64,000 bases of DNA from Thuidium tamariscinum. Taxonomy: Eukaryota; Streptophyta; Bryopsida; Hypnales; Thuidiaceae. Positions 62,401 through 64,000 of this stretch are shown here, piece after piece. Position 1 is the first letter of the stretch, and each line of letters begins with the position of its first letter. A model generated the notes under the pieces. It did not search any database. It was not told where the DNA came from and was given only the letters and a program-made list of their open reading frames with translations. Location of the stretch: NCBI GenBank assembly GCA_947034885.2, contig OX344752.2:20607386-20671385 (forward strand), given 5' to 3'. Both the position numbers and the translations under genes were made by a program.

Positions 62401-64000
62401 GATAGCCAAGAAGGATTTAGAGCAGAACGCAGCACATCACGTCAACTATAACTTCTCATCGTAGCTTTAGAAGATGCACGCTTCACTAATCAAGACATCT
62501 ACATATTATATATAGACTTCAAGAACGCCTTTGGTTCCATAGACCACGCAAGGCTTTTAGCTATAATGTTAGACCTTGGCTATCCAATAGATGCGGTAAC
62601 ACTAATAGGAAACATTTACTCACACTCCACTACAATTTACACAGGAGACCATTTTGGTACAACCAAACCAATACAAATACAAAGAGGAACCATTCAAGGT
62701 GATACCCCTAAACCCCTAACAACGTTTTCACCAAAAAAAACTGCTCCAAAACTGCCATTTCTAATACAAGAGCAATTTTTTTTTTAAAACACATTTTTGA
62801 CTCATGTAACCGTAGGATCTTGTAGTAAGGTGGTTTGTAAACAAGTGGAAAAAATTTCAGAAATTTCCACCATGTAGATTGCAAGATATAAGCATTTGAA
62901 TTGACAAAAACTGTTTTTTTATCCCTGCGAAAATCCAGGCAGCTGCACTTCACAAGGTCACATTTGTGTGAAAAAAATTCAAAATGGTGGTTACTCTTTG
63001 AATTTATACTTCAATGCAAGTTGGATACATTCTCAAAAAATTTCAAACCATTTGGAATTGTACAACATATAGGAAAAAATAAGTAAGTAGAAAGAAGTAA
63101 AAAATGAGCCAGAATACTAAATTGTGAACATTTTATTCATGGAATTGAAAATTTTCAATCCCAATGGTTAAAATGTTGAAATAAACAATCTACACCTTTT
63201 GTTTCTATTTTTTTCCAAAAATATGAAAAATTGAATTAAATGAAGAATTTCAAACTTTTTTTGTGCTGTGGAGATTCTGTAACTGGCCACAAACTACCCC
63301 AAACTCAAAATCTTCATAACTTTTGACTCATTGATCGGAATGGATTGATTCAAAGCTTACCATGTCTGTATAAACCTAAAGAACCAATTTGAAATTTCAC
63401 TTTTCAAAAAAAAGTTTTTTTGAAAAAGTTTTTTCAGCTGCCCGGTCTGCCCGCCGAGCAAACAAAGTGACATATCATGCCATAACTTTTTATCTACAAA
63501 GTCAAAAGTTATAAAAATTGTTGGGCCTTAAAGCTACTCCTCGGACACACATTGTATCAAAATTTCAAAGAAAAAAAACAAAAACTCCATCCGTAGTGAG
63601 CTGCCCAGAAAATCTATAATCTCAAAAAACGTTGTTTAGGGGTTTAGGGGCTAAGCCCATACCTCTTCCTTATTTTTCTAGAACCTCTACTTAGATGGCT
63701 CCAAAGAGGTAATAATGGCTATAATTTTGGTACATCCTAGCTAACTATAAGTTCCTCAGCATATGCAGATGACTTAGCCGCTACATCTACTAACCCCCAA
63801 GCACTTCAATCTCAACTAAACAAACTAGATAAATATTGTGAATGGGCAGGAATGGATTTAGGAGTACCAAAATGTGCTATCACAGGTTGCCCAAATAAAT
63901 CAAGAACAAAACCTGGCATTTTTAAAACTCAAATATTAAACATGAACATTAGCTATAGAAACCAACAAATACCAGTCCTACACCAAAATGAACCTTATAC
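59485..64000 (+). pseudogene. LINE ORF2: 2A-like motif, endonuclease, reverse transcriptase
   Basis: One frame runs from 59,485 with single in-frame stops at 60,088 (TAG), 62,449 (TAA) and near 63,738 (TAG). Near residue 90 is LLCGDIETNLGP, close to the 2A consensus D-x-E-x-N-P-G-P but with Leu in place of the Pro at the skip site. An exonuclease-endonuclease-phosphatase domain follows: TWNATSINTAL, IQETKI, LCGDFNRD and NSDHSPVTL. The reverse transcriptase has TPGPDSIPN, SNHRPIAL, EGFRAERSTS, YIDFKNAFGS, TIQGDT, then, after the inserted element, LSPYLFLIFLEP and SSAYADDLA. The gene is strongly depleted of G on the coding strand. Its end is outside the window. Confidence 0.85.
62705..63650. 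mobile_element. 946-bp element with telomere-like TIRs inside the LINE
   Basis: The ends are CCCCTAAACCCCTAACAACG and, inverted, CCCCTAAACCCCTAAACAAC. The insertion splits reverse transcriptase between TIQGD-T and LSPYLF. The flanks GATA and CTAAGC show no clear duplication. The interior has no gene but resembles sequence flanking the MITE near 10.1-10.5 and 11.28-11.4 kb, and its copy B counterpart ('gaaaatttt/tccatcccaatggtt', 'caatctatatct', 'aagaattgttg--ccttaa'). Confidence 0.8.

Larger units (their letters stand above)
55144..64000 (+). mobile_element. LINE (non-LTR retrotransposon), cut by the window end
   Basis: Order on the plus strand: a GC-richer leader with short repeats (about 55.1-57.7 kb; the true 5' end is not established), ORF1 (57,716-59,398), an 86-base gap, then ORF2 with a 2A-like motif, endonuclease and reverse transcriptase. 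The last part is interrupted by a 946-bp element and resumes at 63,651. In-frame stops in ORF2 show a dead copy. Clade is not assigned. The 3' end and any RNase H lie beyond the window. Confidence 0.85.

Noticed and set aside
241-63740. Reassigned genetic code with TAG as glutamine
   Set aside because: The DUF247 genes, ORF1 and the RING-like gene are long and have no internal TAG, and ORF1 uses ordinary CAA and CAG. Decay by deamination explains the stops better.
1-64000. LTR retrotransposons, Polintons or other capsid-bearing elements
   Set aside because: No long direct repeats with TG...CA ends, integrase, protease or capsid motifs were recognised.

Overview
The window looks like nuclear DNA of a land plant. 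Two intact, intron-bearing DUF247 genes (a land-plant family) sit in AT-rich, transposon-filled intergenic DNA with small introns. The lineage cannot be fixed from sequence alone; the abundance of old DNA transposons and of an unusual repetitive gene family would fit a non-seed plant, but that is inference. No LTR retrotransposon, tRNA, rRNA or CRISPR array was recognised.

Layout. 1-6.2 kb: a decayed multi-exon minus-strand gene of a large uncharacterised, mobile-element-like family, split by a 1.4 kb foldback transposon. 6.6-6.9 kb: a short tandem repeat. 7.4-16.6 kb and 37.4-46.4 kb: two copies of one roughly 9 kb duplicated block, each ending in an intact four-exon DUF247 gene next to a kinase-like relic. 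Small elements present in one copy and absent from the other give clean empty sites. 16.6-20.7 kb: a small hypothetical gene, its partial copy and a MITE.

21,021-31,021: the most interesting part. This is a 10.0 kb three-gene DNA element with 32-bp terminal inverted repeats. It carries 31 exact copies of a 9-bp motif, GTTGCCAAC or GTTTCCAAC, on both strands, spread over its whole length through exons, introns and spacers. I found no exact copy elsewhere in the window. The genes are a plus-strand unknown, a coiled-coil/RING-like protein, and a candidate transposase of the class related to sequences seen in many animals and plants.

31-37 kb: AT-rich DNA with ancient dispersed repeats. 46,451-51,137: a pogo/Tigger-type transposon with TA target duplication. 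51.4-53.7 kb: a long inverted repeat followed by a tandem array. 54.6-55.1 kb: a small inverted-repeat element. About 55.1-64.0 kb: a LINE with ORF1, then ORF2 (2A-like motif, endonuclease, reverse transcriptase). Its reverse transcriptase is interrupted by a 946-bp element with telomere-like terminal repeats, and the LINE runs off the window end.

Across the decayed coding regions, in-frame stops are mostly TAG, often where glutamine would fit. This is most simply explained by deamination of methylated CAG (CHG) sites.
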